Shown here: one piece after another, positions 30,019 through 38,470 of the stretch
Position numbering within the stretch: position 1 is the first letter of the stretch
Layout: every line of letters starts with the position of its first letter
DNA from: Paenibacillus sp. PK3_47
GTDB lineage: Bacteria > Bacillota > Bacilli > Paenibacillales > Paenibacillaceae
NCBI RefSeq assembly: GCF_023520895.1
Contig: NZ_CP026029.1
Location: 5,146,001 to 5,210,000, forward strand
DNA length: 64,000 nucleotides
Direction: 5' to 3'
Program-made: the position numbers and the translations under genes
The notes under the pieces: model-generated
What the model was told of the DNA's origin: nothing
The model's input: the letters and a program-made list of their open reading frames with translations, nothing else
The model's database searches: none

Positions 30019-30672
30019 ATGAATACAGCACAAATTATAACCGAAGCTGAGGCTTTTGCCCGGTCGGAGCTGGGGCAGGATACCACAGGGCATGACTGGT
30101 GGCATACAGAACGTGTACGCAACACGGCGGCGCTGATCGCGCAGATGGAGGGTGCGGATGCTTTTATATGTACAGCCGCCGCACTGCTGCATGATGTCGC
30201 CGATGAGAAGCTGAACCCGTCCAAAGCGGAGGGAATGCGCAAGGTACATAACTGGCTTGCCGAGCGGATCGAAGACGAAGCTCAGCTCACACATATCATG
30301 CAAATTATTGATACGATGTCCTTCAGCGGCGGCGGAGGGGAACCTATGGCCACATTGGAGGGGCGGTGTGTGCAGGATGCTGACCGGCTGGATGCGCTCG
30401 GAGCGATAGGCATTGCCAGAACGATGGTTTTTTCGGGAGCCAAGGGGCGTCCGGTGTATGATCCGGAAATCCCGCCGCGCGATGAGACATTGAAGCAGGA
30501 ATACCGTGACTACTCCAAAGGGACAGCGGTGAATCATTTTTATGAGAAGCTGCTGAAGCTCAAGGACCTGATGAACACAGGCTACGGGCGAAGGCTGGCG
30601 GAGGAGCGGCATGATTTTATGGTGCAGTATCTGGAGCAGTTTTACCGGGAATGGAACCAGGGCGCCATATAA
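30019..30672 (+). CDS. HD-domain phosphohydrolase, YedJ/YpgQ family
   Basis: 217 residues; AGGAGG lies 8 bp before the ATG. Metal-binding residues of the HD superfamily are visible: HDWWHTERV (His), AALLHDVADEK (His-Asp) and a downstream Asp in VQDADRLDALGA. The sequence follows the YedJ (E. coli)/YpgQ (B. subtilis) group; YpgQ is known to hydrolyse nucleoside triphosphates in vitro. A role in nucleotide-pool cleaning in the cytoplasm is inferred. It is transcribed divergently from the HisRS paralogue and is followed by dbpA on the same strand, 84 bp away. Confidence 0.9.
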   Translation: MNTAQIITEAEAFARSELGQDTTGHDWWHTERVRNTAALIAQMEGADAFICTAAALLHDVADEKLNPSKAEGMRKVHNWLAERIEDEAQLTHIMQIIDTMSFSGGGGEPMATLEGRCVQDADRLDALGAIGIARTMVFSGAKGRPVYDPEIPPRDETLKQEYRDYSKGTAVNHFYEKLLKLKDLMNTGYGRRLAEERHDFMVQYLEQFYREWNQGAI

Positions 30673-30756
30673 CTGTTATAATGGGACCGTGCACAGAAGG
30701 AAGGGAGGCGGAACTTTCGCTTTCCCTGGACAAACGCATAGAAGAGGTTGAAGCAT

Positions 30757-32202
30757 ATGAGTGAATTGCAGTTTAGAGATTATGCGTTACAAGAGGAGAT
30801 TATCCGTGCGCTGGACCTTTTGAACTATACAAAGCCTACAGAGGTGCAGAGCAAAGTCATTCCGGCAGCGCTGAAAGGCAAGGATCTGATCGTCAAATCA
30901 CAGACAGGCAGCGGCAAAACAGCGGCGTTTGCGATTCCGCTCTGCGAGCTGGCGGACTGGGAGGAGAACAAGCCGCAGGCGCTGGTGCTGACACCCACCC
31001 GTGAGCTGGCTGCGCAGATCAAAGAGGATGTAACCAACATCGGGCGGTTCAAACGGATCAAGGCGGTTGCCCTGTTCGGCAAGCAGCCCTTTGCCCCGCA
31101 AAAAATCGAGCTGTCGCAAAAAACACATATCGTCGTCGGCACACCGGGACGTGTTTTTGACCATATTGAGCGCGGCACGCTGCCGCTGGGCAAGATCAGA
31201 ACGCTTGTTATCGACGAAGCGGATGAAATGCTCAGCATGGGCTTTATTGAACAGATTGAGCAGATTATCCAAAAGCTTCCGGCGGAGCGTGTAACGATGC
31301 TCTTTTCGGCTACATTGCCTGAGGCTGTCAGGAAGCTGTGCCGCGGATATATGAGTGAGCCGGAGGAGATCGAGATTGCAGCGGGCGGTCTTACGACAGC
31401 GACGATTGAGCATGGACTTCTTGAAGTGAAACAAGCCGGCAAGTTTGCGCTTCTCTGCGATTTGCTCACAGTGGAGAATCCGGACAGCTGTATTATCTTT
31501 TGCCGCACCCAGGATCAGGTGAATGCGCTGTTCCGCGGTATGGCCGATCTGGACTATCCGGTGGACAAAATTCACGGCGGTATGGTGCAGGACGAACGGT
31601 TCGAGGTGATGAATGCCTTCAAGCGGGGGCAGTTCCGTTATCTGATTGCGACGGATGTGGCTGCCAGAGGCATTGATATCGAGAACATTACCCATGTCAT
31701 TAACTACGATATCCCGATGGAAAAAGAGAGCTACGTCCACCGCACCGGCCGCACTGCCCGCGCAGGCAAAAGCGGTAAAGCGATCACCTTTGTTACGCCT
31801 AACGAGCACAAATGGGTTGCGGAGATTGAGGACTATATCGGCTTCAGCATCCCGGTGACAGAAGCGCCTGCAGCGGAAGCGGTAGAGCTTGCTGCTCCGG
31901 CCTTTGCACAGAAGCTGGGCATACAGCCGGTCCGCAAAAAAGACAGAACCGAAATAATGAACCAGAACATTACGAAGCTGTATTTTAACGGCGGAAAGAA
32001 AAAGAAGCTGCGGGCCGTCGATTTCGTCGGCACCATTGCGAAGCTGGAGGGTGTCACGGCTGAGGATATCGGAATCATTACCATCCAGGATAATGTGACC
32101 TACGTCGATATCTTGAACGGCAAGGGGCCGCACGTGCTGCGGGCGATGAAGGACACCACGGTGAAAGGCAAGCTGCTTAAGGTTCATATCGCGAAAAAAT
32201 AG
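30757..32202 (+). CDS. dbpA: DEAD-box RNA helicase DbpA/YxiN
   Basis: 481 residues; the ATG has AGAGG 9 bp upstream. All DEAD-box motifs are present: the Q motif (NYTKPTEVQ), Walker [28 protein letters not shown] in [12 protein letters not shown] in LFSATLP, and [13 protein letters not shown]. The C-terminal about 75 residues ([21 protein letters not shown] onward) form the DbpA RNA-binding domain, which in E. coli DbpA and B. subtilis YxiN (about 480 residues) recognises hairpin 92 of 23S rRNA. It therefore acts in late 50S ribosome assembly. A terminator follows directly. Confidence 0.96.
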   Translation: MSELQFRDYALQEEIIRALDLLNYTKPTEVQSKVIPAALKGKDLIVKSQTGSGKTAAFAIPLCELADWEENKPQALVLTPTRELAAQIKEDVTNIGRFKRIKAVALFGKQPFAPQKIELSQKTHIVVGTPGRVFDHIERGTLPLGKIRTLVIDEADEMLSMGFIEQIEQIIQKLPAERVTMLFSATLPEAVRKLCRGYMSEPEEIEIAAGGLTTATIEHGLLEVKQAGKFALLCDLLTVENPDSCIIFCRTQDQVNALFRGMADLDYPVDKIHGGMVQDERFEVMNAFKRGQFRYLIATDVAARGIDIENITHVINYDIPMEKESYVHRTGRTARAGKSGKAITFVTPNEHKWVAEIEDYIGFSIPVTEAPAAEAVELAAPAFAQKLGIQPVRKKDRTEIMNQNITKLYFNGGKKKKLRAVDFVGTIAKLEGVTAEDIGIITIQDNVTYVDILNGKGPHVLRAMKDTTVKGKLLKVHIAKK

Positions 32203-32212
32203 AAGGTTGTTA

Positions 32213-32255
32213 AGCTGTCTTCCCGGCCGGCCGGCTGGTGAAGGCGGCTTTTTGT
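32213..32255 (+). terminator. Terminator of dbpA
   Basis: AGCTGTCTTC (32213-32222) pairs through G-U wobbles with GAAGGCGGCT (32240-32249), enclosing a self-complementary CCGGCCGGCCGG, followed by T5. Confidence 0.75.
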
Positions 32256-32274
32256 CGTCCGGGAGAGCTGTTGT

Positions 32275-32510
32275 GCCACCAAGGTTACCTAATAAAATAA
32301 CACCACCCAAGTAACTTAATAAAGTAACCCAACCAAGCAACTCCACCAAAGTAACTCTAACAAGTAACCAGTAATCCAACCCAGTAACCAACCCAAGTAA
32401 CCAACCCAAGTAACCCAACCCAGTAACCCGACCCAAGTAACCCGACCCAGTAACCCGGCCTAGTAACCCGACCCAAGTAACCCGACCCAGAACCCAACCA
32501 AGCAACGACG
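32275..32510. repeat. Degenerate AAGTAACCCRACCC short repeat tract
   Basis: Irregular repeats of (A)AGTAACC and CCAACCC/CCGACCC units about 10-21 bp long. No gene is supported; a long minus-strand open frame through here translates only the repeats. Confidence 0.85.
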
Positions 32511-32756
32511 CCCCGCCCCCGCCGTACACCCAAGTTAAGCCACCACGTCACTCCAAGTAACTATATTATTGGCTAACGGACAGGAGATCCGTTATTCAGC
32601 TATAAATTGCAGATTGCACAGGTTAACGGACCCCACGGGCGTTATTTCTGCGAAAAGAGGTTAGTTTTAGAAGAATTACGGCCAATAACGGAACGACGGT
32701 CCGTTAGAATGAGAAAAGGCTTCTTTTGGCGCGAATAACGGAACTGTGGTCCGTTA
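32511..32756. repeat. 246 bp direct repeat copy A, holding a TAACGGA quad-palindrome element
   Basis: Aligns without gaps to 32874-33119 at an offset of 363 bp. Inside it, 21-nt palindromes TAACGGA-N7-TCCGTTA begin at 32574, 32624, 32686 and 32736 (spacing 50, 62, 50), the same as at 20.65 kb. The last two are in inverted orientation. Confidence 0.93.
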
Positions 32757-32790
32757 GCCAAACCAAACTGCAGCAGCAACTCAACTAACC

Positions 32791-32853
32791 CAGCCCAACC
32801 CAACCCAACCCAACCCAACCCAACCCAACCCAACCCAACCCAACCCAACCCAA
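32791..32853. repeat. CCCAA pentamer microsatellite (12 CCC runs)
   Basis: Twelve CCC triplets separated by AA, starting at 32794 and ending at 32851. The minus strand is (GGGTT)n, capable in principle of G-quadruplex formation. It separates the two 246 bp copies. Confidence 0.95.
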
Positions 32854-32873
32854 GCAACATAACCCAACCCAAC

Positions 32874-33119
32874 CCCCGCCCCCGCCGTACACCCAAGTAA
32901 AGTCACCACGCCATTCCAAGTAACTATATTATTGGCTAACGGACAGGAGATCCGTTATTCAGCCAAAAATTGCAGTTTGCCCAGGCTAACAGACCGCACG
33001 GGCGTTATTTCTGCAAAAAAAGGTTAGTTTTAGAAGAATTACGGCCAATAACGGAATGACGGTCCGTTAGAATGTGAAAAGGCTTCTTTTGGCGCGAATA
33101 ACGGAACTGTGGTCCGTTA
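32874..33119. repeat. 246 bp direct repeat copy B, with TAACGGA quad-palindrome element
   Basis: Gap-free copy of 32511-32756 with scattered substitutions. Palindromes begin at 32937, 32987, 33049 and 33099, preserving the 50/62/50 spacing. The second is altered (TAACAGACC...GGGCGTTA) but still in place. Confidence 0.93.
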
Positions 33120-33120
33120 A

Positions 33121-33320
33121 CCAAAGCTGCCTCAAGCAAAGCTACCCAAAAACCCTTCAAACCACGCCACCTCCACCCGCCAATGCCACCCACGCCACCC
33201 CACACACTAATGCCCATCATCCCAACCCCATCATCCCAATCCCATCACACCGACGCTCCCCTAACACGCCAATGCAAAGCCAGCGCCTTCCCCCGCGCCT
33301 ACGCACCCCCCAACCCCAAA
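33121..33320. other. C-rich, G-poor gene-free tract
   Basis: The plus strand is dominated by CCAC, CCCA and CATCCC words with few G. No gene is supported. Confidence 0.7.
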
Positions 33321-33321
33321 C

Positions 33322-33372
33322 GCCAAAAACAACCTCCCGCCACAAGCCCATAGGCTGTAACGGGAGGTTGTT
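33322..33372 (-). terminator. Terminator of the ABC exporter gene
   Basis: Arms ACAACCTCCCG (33329-33339) and CGGGAGGTTGT (33361-33371); on the minus strand the stem is followed by a T run. Confidence 0.85.
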
Positions 33373-33387
33373 ATCCTTCCAGTAACT

Positions 33388-35106
33388 TTAATTAGCGTTA
33401 TATTGAGCCTGGTACAGCCGGCTGTAAGTGCCTCCGGCATGAACCAGCTCCACGTGGCGGCCTTCCTCCGAGATGCCGTCTTCGTTCACGACAATAATCC
33501 GGTCGGCATTTTTGATCGTTGTAAGACGGTGGGCGATAACCAGTGTGGTCCGGCCGACGGAGAGCTCGGCCAGCGACTGCTGGATCGCTGCTTCGGTCTC
33601 GGTATCCAGTGCGGAGGTTGCTTCATCCAGGATCAGGATCGGCGGATTCTTCAGGAACATTCTGGCGATGGCCAGACGCTGCTTTTGCCCGCCGGAGAGC
33701 TTGACGCCGCGTTCGCCGATGACGGTTTCAAGGCCTTCCGGAAGCCCTAGAATCAGCTCCTCCAGATGAGCTCGTCTGGCCGCTTCCCAAATTTCAGGCA
33801 GCTCCGCATCCAGCTTGCCGTAAGCGATATTCTCCCGGATTGTGCCGGAGAACAGGAAAACATCCTGCTGCACAATTCCGATCTGCTTGCGCAGCGCATT
33901 CAGCTTCATGTCCCGGATATCCGTACCGTCGATCGAAATGCCTCCGCCTGTCACCTCATAGAAGCGCGGCAGCAGGCTGCAGATCGTTGTTTTACCGGCA
34001 CCGGATGGGCCGACGAACGCGATGGTTTCACCGGCGCCGACCTTGAGATTGATGTTCTTCAGCACAGGACGCTCTGCATCATAGCCGAAGCTTACATTGT
34101 TAAATGTGATATCCCCGCGCAGTGAGCTTACATCTACAGCATCCGGTTTGTCGGCAATATCCGGCTCCGTGTCGATGATCTCCAGATAACGTTTGAACCC
34201 CGCGATACCCTTCGGATAGCTCTCGATAACGGCATTGATTTTTTCAATCGGCCGGAAAAAGATATTGGACAACAGAATGAACGCAACAAATTCGCCGATT
34301 TCAAGTTCCCCTTTAATGAAGAACCAGGCACCGCAGACCATTACGACGATGGTGATGAGGCGTGTCATCATATAGCTGACGGAGAAACTGACAGCCATCA
34401 GTTTATAAGCTCTGAGCTTGGTTTGCCGGAACATTTGGTTGTCGACTGCAAACAGCTTTTTCTCATGCTCTTCATTAGCAAAAGATTGCACCACACGGAT
34501 ACCGCCGACATTGTCCTCGATCCGGGCGTTGAAGTTACCTACATTGCTGAACAGGCGGTGGTAGGTAGAGGTCATATTGCGGCCGAAGTGAATGATCACC
34601 CAGGCCATCAGCGGCACGATAATAAAAGTAATAACCGCCAGCTGCAAATTAATATCAGCCATCAGGACAAAAGCCCCGACAAGCGTCATAACGGCGATAA
34701 ATACATCCTCCGGACCATGATGCGCCACTTCGCCGATATCATTGAGGTCATTGGTGATGCGCCCGAGCAGGTGACCGGTTTTGTTGTTATCAAAAAAGCG
34801 GAAAGAGAGCTTCTGGATATGATCGAACATCTTTTTGCGCATATCCGTTTCAATATTGATCCCCAGCATATGCCCCCAGTAGGTAACGATATAATTCATA
34901 GCCGCATTCAGGGCGTAAATGGCCAGGAGGGCGATACAGGCAATCAGGATAAGCGGCCAGTCCTGTCCGGGGAGCAGCTCATCAATGAATTTATTCACGG
35001 CAACCGGGAAGGCAAGCTCCAGCAGACCGGCTCCTACCGCACAGGTGAAGTCGAGAATAAACAACTTTTTATATGGGCGGTAATAGGAAAAAAAACGACG
35101 CAGCAT
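33388..35106 (-). CDS. ABC exporter, fused permease-ATPase, MsbA/multidrug type
   Basis: 572 residues. The N-terminal about 300 residues form a six-helix type IV ABC exporter membrane domain. The C-terminal ATPase has Walker A GPSGAGKTT, signature LSGGQKQR, Walker B ILILDEATSALD and the H-loop IAHRLTTI. Half-transporters of this class act as homo- or heterodimers and export lipids, drugs or peptides. No second half-transporter is adjacent, so a homodimer is likely. A Fur-box-like palindrome 42 bp upstream suggests induction under iron limitation; export of an iron-related molecule is inferred. It is closed by a terminator. Confidence 0.92.
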   Translation of the reverse strand: MLRRFFSYYRPYKKLFILDFTCAVGAGLLELAFPVAVNKFIDELLPGQDWPLILIACIALLAIYALNAAMNYIVTYWGHMLGINIETDMRKKMFDHIQKLSFRFFDNNKTGHLLGRITNDLNDIGEVAHHGPEDVFIAVMTLVGAFVLMADINLQLAVITFIIVPLMAWVIIHFGRNMTSTYHRLFSNVGNFNARIEDNVGGIRVVQSFANEEHEKKLFAVDNQMFRQTKLRAYKLMAVSFSVSYMMTRLITIVVMVCGAWFFIKGELEIGEFVAFILLSNIFFRPIEKINAVIESYPKGIAGFKRYLEIIDTEPDIADKPDAVDVSSLRGDITFNNVSFGYDAERPVLKNINLKVGAGETIAFVGPSGAGKTTICSLLPRFYEVTGGGISIDGTDIRDMKLNALRKQIGIVQQDVFLFSGTIRENIAYGKLDAELPEIWEAARRAHLEELILGLPEGLETVIGERGVKLSGGQKQRLAIARMFLKNPPILILDEATSALDTETEAAIQQSLAELSVGRTTLVIAHRLTTIKNADRIIVVNEDGISEEGRHVELVHAGGTYSRLYQAQYNAN

Positions 35107-35147
35107 CTCTTGTTCACTCTTTTCTATAGTGTTATGTACTATTCTAG

Positions 35148-35164
35148 TTGAGATTCATTCTCAA
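35148..35164 (-). promoter_or_regulatory. Fur-box-like operator
   Basis: TTGAGATTCATTCTCAA is a perfect 8-1-8 palindrome; read on the minus strand it is TGAGAATGAATCTCA, close to the 7-1-7 Fur consensus TGATAATnATTATCA. It lies 42 bp before the exporter start. Confidence 0.65.
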
Positions 35165-35324
35165 CAAACCTTATGCTTAGGATACTAAAGAGGGATACCG
35201 GATTTGTCAACCGGAGAAAACAGTTTTATCCAATGTTTACTGTGTGTTTTCTTGCCGTTTCACCCAGTCCTGCAGGGCCGCTATGGCATAACTTAGGGGT
35301 ATACAAGGCAAAGGAGGGGTTCAA

Positions 35325-35432
35325 ATGAGCGAAAATGTTGGAGGCTACGGTGGCAACGTATTTACTTCCACTGGTGCGATCCTGGTTCTGTTCATCCTGC
35401 TTGTCATCATCTCTAAATCTCTCTGGGTATAA
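35325..35432 (+). CDS. YjcZ-like sporulation micropeptide
   Basis: 35 residues; a strong AAGGAGGGG lies 7 bp before the ATG. The sequence starts MSENVGGYGGN, then TSTGAILVLFILLVIISKSLWV, a single membrane helix. The Gly-Tyr-Gly lead plus a VLFILLVII helix is the pattern of small YjcZ-family sporulation proteins of Bacillales. It has its own terminator, so is monocistronic. Location in the forespore or spore membrane is inferred from the family. Confidence 0.75.
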   Translation: MSENVGGYGGNVFTSTGAILVLFILLVIISKSLWV

Positions 35433-35451
35433 TTTGAATTTGCCCCTGCAG

Positions 35452-35490
35452 AGAACCGCCGGTCCTTAGGGCTGGCGGTTTATTTATATT
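35452..35490 (+). terminator. Terminator of the YjcZ-like gene
   Basis: AACCGCC (35454-35460) pairs with GGCGGTT (35474-35480), followed by TATTTATATTT. Confidence 0.75.
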
Positions 35491-35663
35491 TACATGTCGT
35501 CGTCCGGATATAAAATCTTGTGCATCATCGCACACATGAGGATATAATGGGATAATGTGCGCCGATATATAACGTCCCGTGTTACATAGTTACAATGAAC
35601 CGCCTGTTCTCTGGCATGCCTGGTGCTTGGCAGAGAGACAGGCCGCAACCTGGAGGTACTTGT

Positions 35664-36881
35664 ATGAGCTCGAAGCAGCAGGAACAACACATGAAGAAAA
35701 CCGGTATACCTCTCGGGGGCCGGCAATCCGGCACTATTTTACTGGTAGTAGGCATTATATTTGTAGCAGCAGCGCTCCGGGCACCTTTCACTTCTGTAGG
35801 TCCTTTGCTGGAAATGATCCGCGATGATCTGGGGCTGTCCAACACGCTTGCCGGAGCAATTACTACTTTGCCCTTGCTGGCCTTTGCACTGCTGTCCCCG
35901 TTCGCGCCGCAGCTTGCCCGGAGATTCGGTCTGGCCAATGTGCTTATGCTGGCCATGCTGACATTATCCATCGGTATTCTAATCCGTTCCGCTTCAGGGA
36001 CCGTTACTTTATTTGCAGGCACAGCGATGATCGGATTATCCATTGCAGTCTGCAATGTGCTTTTGCCTGGACTGATCAAGGGAAAGTTTCCTGCACGCAT
36101 CGGCCTGATGACCGGAATGTATACAGTTTCGATGAACTTATGTGCGGCAGCAGCTTCCGGGATCAGTGTTCCTCTGGCCGGAAGCGCAGGGGTTGGGTGG
36201 CGGGGGACACTTGCGCTGTGGTTCATCATTGCCGCACTTGCAACGTTATTCTGGATTCCCCAAATGAAAAGCCTGAATCCTGCAGGAGATGCCGGCGGAG
36301 CGAGATCTGCCGGGAAAATGTGGCGTTCGCCGCTGGCCTGGCAGGTCACTCTGTTTATGGGCCTGCAATCCCTTCTATATTACGTTCTGATTTCCTGGTT
36401 TTCGGTTATTCTGGGTGAACGCGGGATGTCCTCCAGCCATGCGGGCTGGATTCTGTCGTTGATGCAGCTGGCCCAGCTGCCGTTTACCTTTTTTGTACCG
36501 CTGTGGGCAGGGCGGATGAAGAACCAGCGCCTGCTTGTCATTATTGCTTCCAGTCTGTTTGTGCTGGGAATTATGGGCATCTGGCTTGGCAGTACGGCCT
36601 GGATGGCGGTGTGGGCGGTTTGTATCGGCATTGCCGGCGGATTTGCTTTTGGCCTGGCAATGATGTTCTTCAGCCTGCGGACCCGCAATACTCAGGAGGC
36701 AAGCGAGCTGTCAGGGATGGCCCAGTCAGTCGGATACCTCCTGGCAGCGATGGGGCCGGCGCTCTTCGGGCTGATTCATGACGCCTCCGGAAGCTGGAAT
36801 ATTCCGCTTGCGCTGCTTGCCGCTGCGGGTGTGATGCTGCTCCTGGCAGGCCTCGGTGCCGGAAGGGACAAGCAGGTCTGA
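35664..36881 (+). CDS. MFS transporter, CynX/NimT (YycB) family
   Basis: 405 residues from the ATG with GGAGG 9 bp upstream; the in-frame ATG 69 bp earlier has no ribosome site. Twelve membrane helices are suggested. The first, VVGIIFVAAALRAPFTSVGP, with the conserved R-x-P-F/LTSVGPL stretch, is typical of the CynX/NimT (cyanate/2-nitroimidazole) branch. Substrate remains unknown. It converges with the methyltransferase gene, 51 bp between stops, with no obvious terminator. Confidence 0.88.
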   Translation: MSSKQQEQHMKKTGIPLGGRQSGTILLVVGIIFVAAALRAPFTSVGPLLEMIRDDLGLSNTLAGAITTLPLLAFALLSPFAPQLARRFGLANVLMLAMLTLSIGILIRSASGTVTLFAGTAMIGLSIAVCNVLLPGLIKGKFPARIGLMTGMYTVSMNLCAAAASGISVPLAGSAGVGWRGTLALWFIIAALATLFWIPQMKSLNPAGDAGGARSAGKMWRSPLAWQVTLFMGLQSLLYYVLISWFSVILGERGMSSSHAGWILSLMQLAQLPFTFFVPLWAGRMKNQRLLVIIASSLFVLGIMGIWLGSTAWMAVWAVCIGIAGGFAFGLAMMFFSLRTRNTQEASELSGMAQSVGYLLAAMGPALFGLIHDASGSWNIPLALLAAAGVMLLLAGLGAGRDKQV

Positions 36882-36932
36882 TAAAGGTTATGCAGCAGAA
36901 AGCACCGGAATGAACACAGCTGCCTTCGCGGT

Positions 36933-37691
36933 TTATAGTTTTATGGCAGATACCCGGATTCTCCGGTAATCCATCACCCATTTGCCGTCCCGGAACAGCT
37001 GCGGCTTCAGCTCGCGTACCATGATCGCCAGCACTTCTTCGCGCTGCCCGGCGGTAAGCACACTGAGGATGCCGTCTGCAAAAGTGTTCAGCCAGCGGCC
37101 AAAACCTTCCTCACCGCCGGTAAGTGGTGTCGGTCTGTCGTAACAGAGTGCCAGCTGAGGAATCAGTCCGCTCTGTTCCAGCAGTGTGGTGTACCCGGCG
37201 ATGCCGGGAAAATACCAGGGCAGTTCAAGCCGATCAGCGCATCCGATGGCAGCAAATGCATGCGGCAGCCCTTCGACGACTGAGGCAATATTGCCCTGGC
37301 CGCCAAATTCGGCAATGAAGCGGCCGCCAGGCCGCAGGCTCCCGGCAATGCTGGCCGCCGCGCCCTGTGCATCCCGCAGCCAGTGAAGCGCTGCGTTGCT
37401 GAAGACAGCGTCGGCAGGTGTCTCTGCACGGTAGTTTTGTCCGTCTGCAAGGATAAAGTTCAGCTCAGGATGTTTGCTGCGGGCGGCTGCAATCATTTCC
37501 GGTGAAGCGTCAATACCGGAGACAACAGCACCGTACCCGGCGATCGCTGCGGCCAGGTCTCCGGTTCCGCAGCCCCAGTCCAGGATAACTTCGCCGGGCT
37601 GAGGCTTCAGCAGATCGATCAGTGATTCTCCGAACCGGGACACAAACGCCATATCGGTATCATAGGTTCCGCTGTTCCATTGTTGGGTCAT
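36933..37691 (-). CDS. Class I SAM-dependent methyltransferase
   Basis: 252 residues; AGGAG is 9 bp before the ATG. SAM-binding motif I is VILDWGCGTGDLAAAI, motif II-like acidic residue in VSGIDASPEMI, then DAVFSNAALHWL and LRPGGRFIAEFGG. The HWL and whole-length similarity resemble trans-aconitate 2-methyltransferase-type enzymes, which methylate small acids, but the substrate is not determinable. Transcribed alone on the minus strand. Confidence 0.88.
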   Translation of the reverse strand: MTQQWNSGTYDTDMAFVSRFGESLIDLLKPQPGEVILDWGCGTGDLAAAIAGYGAVVSGIDASPEMIAAARSKHPELNFILADGQNYRAETPADAVFSNAALHWLRDAQGAAASIAGSLRPGGRFIAEFGGQGNIASVVEGLPHAFAAIGCADRLELPWYFPGIAGYTTLLEQSGLIPQLALCYDRPTPLTGGEEGFGRWLNTFADGILSVLTAGQREEVLAIMVRELKPQLFRDGKWVMDYRRIRVSAIKL

Positions 37692-37849
37692 GCAATAGAC
37701 TCCTTTCGGTCAATCAGGAATACTATTGTTGTAACATACCACCGCGTTATAAATGAAATATGTAGATTGGAATAAAGCTGATTGGCTGTGCCTATTGACA
37801 GAGGTTTGTAATGCTAACAAATAATTTTCAACTGATTTTAAATTTGCCG

Positions 37850-37878
37850 TTGCATTCCCTTTGCAAATAGTGTATATT
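37850..37878 (+). promoter_or_regulatory. Promoter of tRNA-Leu
   Basis: TTGCAT, 17 bp spacer, TATATT with an upstream TG, 36 bp before the tRNA 5' end. Confidence 0.65.
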
Positions 37879-37914
37879 CTTAATTACGGTGATTGAATCA
37901 CTGATACATATTAT

Positions 37915-37998
37915 GCGGTCGTGGCGGAATTGGCAGACGCGCACGGTTCAGGTCCGTGTGGTAGCAATACCGTGGAGGTTCGAGTCCTCTCGACCGCA
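37915..37998 (+). tRNA. tRNA-Leu (anticodon CAG)
   Basis: Acceptor arms GCGGTCG and CGACCGC with discriminator A; the anticodon stem CACGG/CCGTG holds loop TTCAGGT (anticodon CAG, reads CUG). A long variable arm (GGTA-GCAA-TACC) marks a class II tRNA, and the T arm is GGAGG-TTCGAGT-CCTCT. CCA is not encoded. It stands alone with its own promoter and terminator. Confidence 0.97.
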
Positions 37999-38011
37999 TC
38001 ACTTGTAGACA

Positions 38012-38054
38012 AAAGGCCCGTAATTCACTTTATTGTGATTTACGGGTCTTTTTG
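38012..38054 (+). terminator. Terminator of tRNA-Leu
   Basis: AGGCCCGTAATTCAC pairs with GTGATTTACGGGTCTT (38014-38050), followed by T5. Confidence 0.85.
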
Positions 38055-38067
38055 TATGTCCAGAACT

Positions 38068-38250
38068 AGCAGGATTTTCTCCACCTAATCCTACCCTTTT
38101 TCATCATTTATGAGTTGTAGTTGGAATTCCTCCTGCTATTCGGGCGGATAAAGGCCTTTAAAGACTCATTCCTTATTTTTAACTGGAGTTTTTCCTGCTA
38201 GAATTGTATTTTCGGTATTTGCCCTACAATTTGATGGAGAATTTCCACTT
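38068..38250. repeat. Quad-palindrome element, TGGA family, copy 2
   Basis: 13-nt palindromes start at 38071 (AGGATTTTCTCCA), 38122, 38184 and 38235; spacing 51, 62, 51. It lies 14 bp beyond the tRNA terminator. Palindromes 2 and 3 have a matching TCCT variant that breaks the end pair in both. Confidence 0.9.
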
Positions 38251-38470
38251 AGGCTGATCTGGACACGCTCCATGAAGTGTTACTTCCTTAATAATGATAA
38301 TTAACAGGGCTGCTGAAAGTTGGGCTGTCCGGCATCCCTTTAACTTATAGCTGTCTTTTGCTGTGCTGGAAACTCCTGCTATGATAAACTTCATATTAGA
38401 GGCCAAGCAGCCGAAATAAAGATATATTGTTTAAAATTTCAAGTCCCCCATTACAGAGGAGGCTATCTCA

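Noticed and set aside
30898-32529. 543-residue open frame antisense to dbpA
   Set aside because: It mirrors the well-supported helicase gene, and its start consists of translated short repeats (GWVLGRVTWVG).
32511-33119. Insertion sequence flanked by direct repeats
   Set aside because: No transposase frame or terminal inverted repeats of IS type; between the copies lies only a microsatellite.
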